A stretch of 64,000 nt of DNA. Source: Glandiceps talaboti. Lineage: Eukaryota; Hemichordata; Enteropneusta; Spengelidae. Shown here piece by piece: positions 60,580 to 64,000 of this stretch; position 1 is the stretch's first letter, and each line of letters opens with the position of its first letter. The position numbers and the translations under genes were made by a program. Below the pieces are notes generated by a model that saw only the letters and a program-made list of their open reading frames with translations, was not told where the DNA came from and did no database searches. Where the stretch lies: the NCBI RefSeq assembly GCF_964340395.1, contig NC_135558.1:3675001-3739000 (forward strand), given 5' to 3'.

Positions 60580-61290
60580 AAACACAACTTTTGAAAGCTA
60601 CACCTGAAGCTTTCATCCTCTAACTAATCAACTTCATCAGCAGACTGAAAAAAATTGACATGAATTAGCTAAGCTAAGAACAAAAGGTGTTACTTACCAT
60701 GTTTAGAAACATAACCACTCACTGGGTTAGTGAGTGATATTAACACTGTGACAGTGGTCCTATGCATGGGAAAGACTGAAATGGCTCCCATCTTTGTTTA
60801 GATGATCATGCAAGCAATTGTTAGTAAAACGAAAGGACAAGACAGACAAAAAGGATCTGAAGGGTCCAACATATCGCATTAAATGTGGGGGCGGTAGTGA
60901 TAGTCAGTGTGATCAAGACTGAATCGGGGAGATGGAAAGATCACTGAAAGTGAGGTTTTTAGAACACGTACAGATTGCCAAGCACATTACTAGTACATCC
61001 GAAGTGTCTAGACATATATGTCAAATTTACTGTGGACATACATAGTATATCAATCTGGTGACCACTTCTGACTGTGAAACCACGGGCTTACAGGCCTACT
61101 TTGAACAGAGATGGGGACCATTTCACATACATGTACATGGGACTCACTCACTAAGCCAGTGAGTGGTGGTGTTTCTAACATGTTAACACCTGCTGTTTGT
61201 TTATGTCAATTCCTTCAGTCTGCTGGTGAATACCTTAGTTAGACTGGATGAATGCATCAGGTACAGCTTTTAAAAGTTGTTGTGTTGGAG
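60580..61290. mobile_element. Relic of a Penelope-like element with inverted terminal copies
   Basis: About 150 bp at 60580-60745 is a diverged reverse complement of 61140-61290: both carry CAGCAGACTGAA and the CCACTCACTGG...TTAGTGAGTGA segment. Between them, broken plus-strand frames resemble the end of a Penelope-like protein, notably RPTLNRDGDHF near 61098-61130. No open frame survives. Assignment rests on a short motif and the inverted-copy layout typical of this class. Confidence 0.4.
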
Positions 61291-61570
61291 AATGAAAATT
61301 TCAAATTTCAGTAGAAAATGGCTTATAGTATACCACACAGTTTAACCTACATAGTTACTTGACAGTGTTATTTTACATGAACAAACAAGGTCATGTGAAG
61401 CATTAAATAATTAGACATACCTCACTGTCACTGTCATCTACTGTGAGCTATGTGCAATATTGGTTATCACATGAGGGTTGACTAATCACGAATCAGTTAA
61501 AAGTCACAATTTGATCACTGCCTAGATAGGAGATAAACCAGACAATTCTGATCAATAGCAAAACCATACA

Positions 61571-63401
61571 TTACATTTGTTGTTTGGTGCCTTTTTTTTC
61601 ATATGCTATTGCTCTGGTTTGAACATGCCATTTTATTAATTTCCAGTCCCTGTTGCACAACACTTTCTCCTTCAATAGGCATTTTTCAGCTTCAGACTTT
61701 GTTACAGCTTTCCTCTTTTGAATGTGAGACATGAAATTCCTGTCAATGGCTTCTTCTTCAGCCCTTGTCCATGGCACTCTTCGTCCAACAACTTTAGACT
61801 TTGTCCCAACTACATGTACAAAGAAAAAAGACCAATTTTCAGCAATATACTTTCACTGTCATCCTTGACATCAAGGAAGAACATTCAGCTGACATTGTTA
61901 ATGATGTAAATGAGCAATTACAAGACACTGTAGCACTTAATAACTTTTGGAACTATCATATTGCTGTATGATCAATGTTTGTTTCAAGTTCCATCAAAGC
62001 AAACTTTCCTATTCTTTCTGGATTTACGCGCATTGATAAATATACAAATGAGCAATTAAGCAACAAAACTCTAGTCTTTTCGTACTCATGTTGCATCCAA
62101 ATACTATGTCAGCCCACAACTGCTTGAAAGAAAGTGTGACACTAACAATTTGTTAGCATATGTACGTCCACATGTGCGTGGGGTGTGACAGTACTCCATA
62201 TCCTGCAATGCAAGTAATCCATCAGACCCCTTCTCATGCATTGTCAGTTTTTATGCTCGAAGATCCTTGCTTAGCATTTGATACTGTCTATCAAGACATT
62301 TAGGGATTGATCTGACATTAGTACCGGAACAATAAAGTACACTGTAGTGTATTATAAAACACACATTGACCAGCAACAGCAACCTGTTCCCGAACGGGCT
62401 GCAAGTAACTTGAAATGAATGCAATTTCATTTGACTGGAGGAAAACAGTCTGATTCATTCTGGGTGACTAACTTATTTCCTCCTTGGGAACAGATATTGA
62501 CAGAAGCCATCACAACCAGTCATTCTATGACAGTTTAGCACTTATTTTACACTTACCTGTGGTTGATCTATTTTTAGGTCCTGTAGATGACCCCTTCTTA
62601 GGTCCACAATTTTCTCTAATCTCTGGTTGACTTGTCTGATTATGTATACTTATTCTTTGTATTCCCTCACTGGAGGCTAATGAAAAAATTATAGTCACTG
62701 TGTAAAATATCAAGCCTATGCAGTAAAGATGGTATGTTCACAAATTATGCAACTCAAAATCACTGTTAGCAAAGACAAGAATTTTTGAATTCAAAAGAAA
62801 AGAGCTGCCAACCAACTATTCTTGCTGTATACCACACATTATAGCTATCACATATATATATGTTAAATTTTATCTTGTGATTTCCCAAATGATTCATAGT
62901 AAATATTTCTATACAGCTTGGATTGATACTCCAGAACCTGAAACAAACTGAATCACAACAAAAGACAAAAAATGCACCACACCACCCCAAAGGGTCATTA
63001 ATGTATAAGTATGTCTTCAAGAAACAGTTATTACTTGTAGGCATTTACAAGGATCTCATATCATTAAAAAACAAAAACATATTTAGAAATACAAGTATTT
63101 AATGACAAGACTGATGACACTTTGTATGTTCTTAAAAATTCTGACTTCTCAGCAGCACAGACAATTTTTAAATGTGCTACTGTTTTCATTTAACAACTGT
63201 TTTAAACATGTCCTTGTCCGATGTAGCATAGAGGAGAGCATTATTTTTTTTTAAAGTACAGGTGGACAATTAACTTACCTGGATTAGGGTCCACTTCTTT
63301 TTTTGAATCATCACAATCTGGATTAGGGTCCACTTCTTTTTTTGAATCATCACAATCACTATCACATGAGTCTTCCTCATCAGAAAGGAGTCCAGTAACT
63401 T
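61571..63401 (-). CDS. Three 3'-terminal exons of an unidentified gene with a W-rich, SANT-like tail
   Basis: Minus-strand exons 63279-63401, 62557-62676 and 61571-61809 have GT-AG borders and join in frame (phases 1 and 1) to a stop at 61571. The first encodes an acidic stretch with a direct 13-residue repeat, DCDDSKKEVDPNP. The second is polar and basic (GPKKGSSTGPKNRSTTG). The last holds GRRVPWTRAEEEAIDRNF, a cysteine and the tail WKLIKWHVQTRAIAYEKK, about 75 residues. From memory, this RxPWTxxE...NRDWxxxKxxVxxxIxxxxxK tail ends many fish and invertebrate proteins of unknown function, some derived from transposons. It may fold as a Myb/SANT-like helical unit. The 5' exons are not found and may lie beyond 64000. 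Confidence 0.65.
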
Positions 63402-64000
63402 CTGTTGGAGCAAACAAGCTTGAGTGAGGTCCTCATCATGACACAAAGAAATTGAGAGAGAAGTCACGCAGTGTTTTATTTAAGGGTGGTAAGTAGGTAA
63501 ATGTTACCGGGGTTCCCCTGTCATTTTGTCCAATTGACACTTCCATTTTTCATCACTAATGTTACCGCAGTTCCCTATGAATTTGCCTGTGTTCCCAGGC
63601 AGCTGACCTTAAATAAAACATTGTGATTGTGAAGTGTACATACATCAGGTTTGGGCACCTGCTTGGGGGTTCCCTGGTAGGGGCCTGTACACACATACAT
63701 TTAGATGCAGTAAATTTTTTTCCTTTTTTCTGATACAGTTGTCATTATCATTTTCTTTGGTTAAACTTTAATGACAAAATCATAAAGCCTTAAATAGACC
63801 AATTGACACCCAGATAGGTATGATGGTTAGTACAATGTAAGAAAATGAAGAGAAATACTTATTATACTATTTTATTTCTTCTTTACATAAAATTTGGTGC
63901 ATACTCTTATTTTCAAAATTTAAACTTAGGCCAAAAAAAGGTTTTGTTTCCCGTCCTCGCGTGCGTCATTCCAAACCATGCCCATCGTACGTTTTTATTC
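63402..64000. other. Upstream intron or flank of the SANT-like gene
   Basis: No exon recognised. Around 63485-63595, GTAAGTAGGTAAATGTTACC with GGTTCCCCTGTCATTTTGTC, followed by ATGTTACCGCAGTTCCCTAT, resembles the intron-1 repeat of NDOR1. Confidence 0.35.

Overview
This is an animal nuclear genome window: interrupted genes with GT-AG introns, an AT-rich background, abundant microsatellites and minisatellites, and retroelement debris. I cannot name the species. The HECT-like paralogs, the GAL3ST-like enzyme, the Penelope-type remnants and the linked TMEM203-NDOR1 pair suggest a bilaterian invertebrate, perhaps a deuterostome such as a hemichordate, cephalochordate or echinoderm. That placement is inference. 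Layout: 1-15 kb holds a small HECT ubiquitin-ligase-like cluster. An apparently intact 652-residue gene (651-2609) is followed by a 4.3 kb minisatellite of 45-bp units (2719-7023), then a gene-tail fragment (7359-9789), then a second paralog (11489-12628) whose HECT part has decayed. The tail of the second paralog and its repeats are a copy of 7359-9789, so about 2.4 kb is tandemly duplicated at a spacing of about 4.9 kb. From 15 to 19 kb there are large simple repeats, a Penelope-like GIY-YIG fragment (15930-16418, minus), a 252-bp foldback and a third copy of a composite repeat built from TCTCGAGA palindromes. At 20.6-24.4 kb lies a galactose-3-O-sulfotransferase-like gene of at least four coding exons. 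At 27.0-39.8 kb is the best-supported part: single-exon TMEM203 (minus) head to head with a complete 13-exon NDOR1 (plus). All 13 NDOR1 exons join in frame to a 599-residue protein. NDOR1 passes electrons from NADPH to cytosolic iron-sulfur cluster assembly; TMEM203 is a small ER membrane protein. As I recall the human 9q34.3 map, the two genes are also divergent neighbours there. From 40 to 51 kb there is little recognisable coding sequence apart from a possible two-exon transcript with a 28-residue ORF. From 51 to 59.3 kb there is a tandem satellite of about 1.08-kb units with nested smaller repeats and degenerate relatives on both sides. From 59.8 to 61.3 kb there are a foldback and a probable Penelope-like relic. 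At 61.6-63.4 kb are the last three exons of a minus-strand gene ending in a W-rich, SANT-like tail. I see no bacterial-type operon, CRISPR array or viral genome. The most unusual points are the patchwork identity of the HECT-like paralogs, the palindromic composite repeat, the hierarchical satellites, and NDOR1 exon 3, which is entered through a triplicated acceptor and left through a donor that is the first unit of a GTAT microsatellite.
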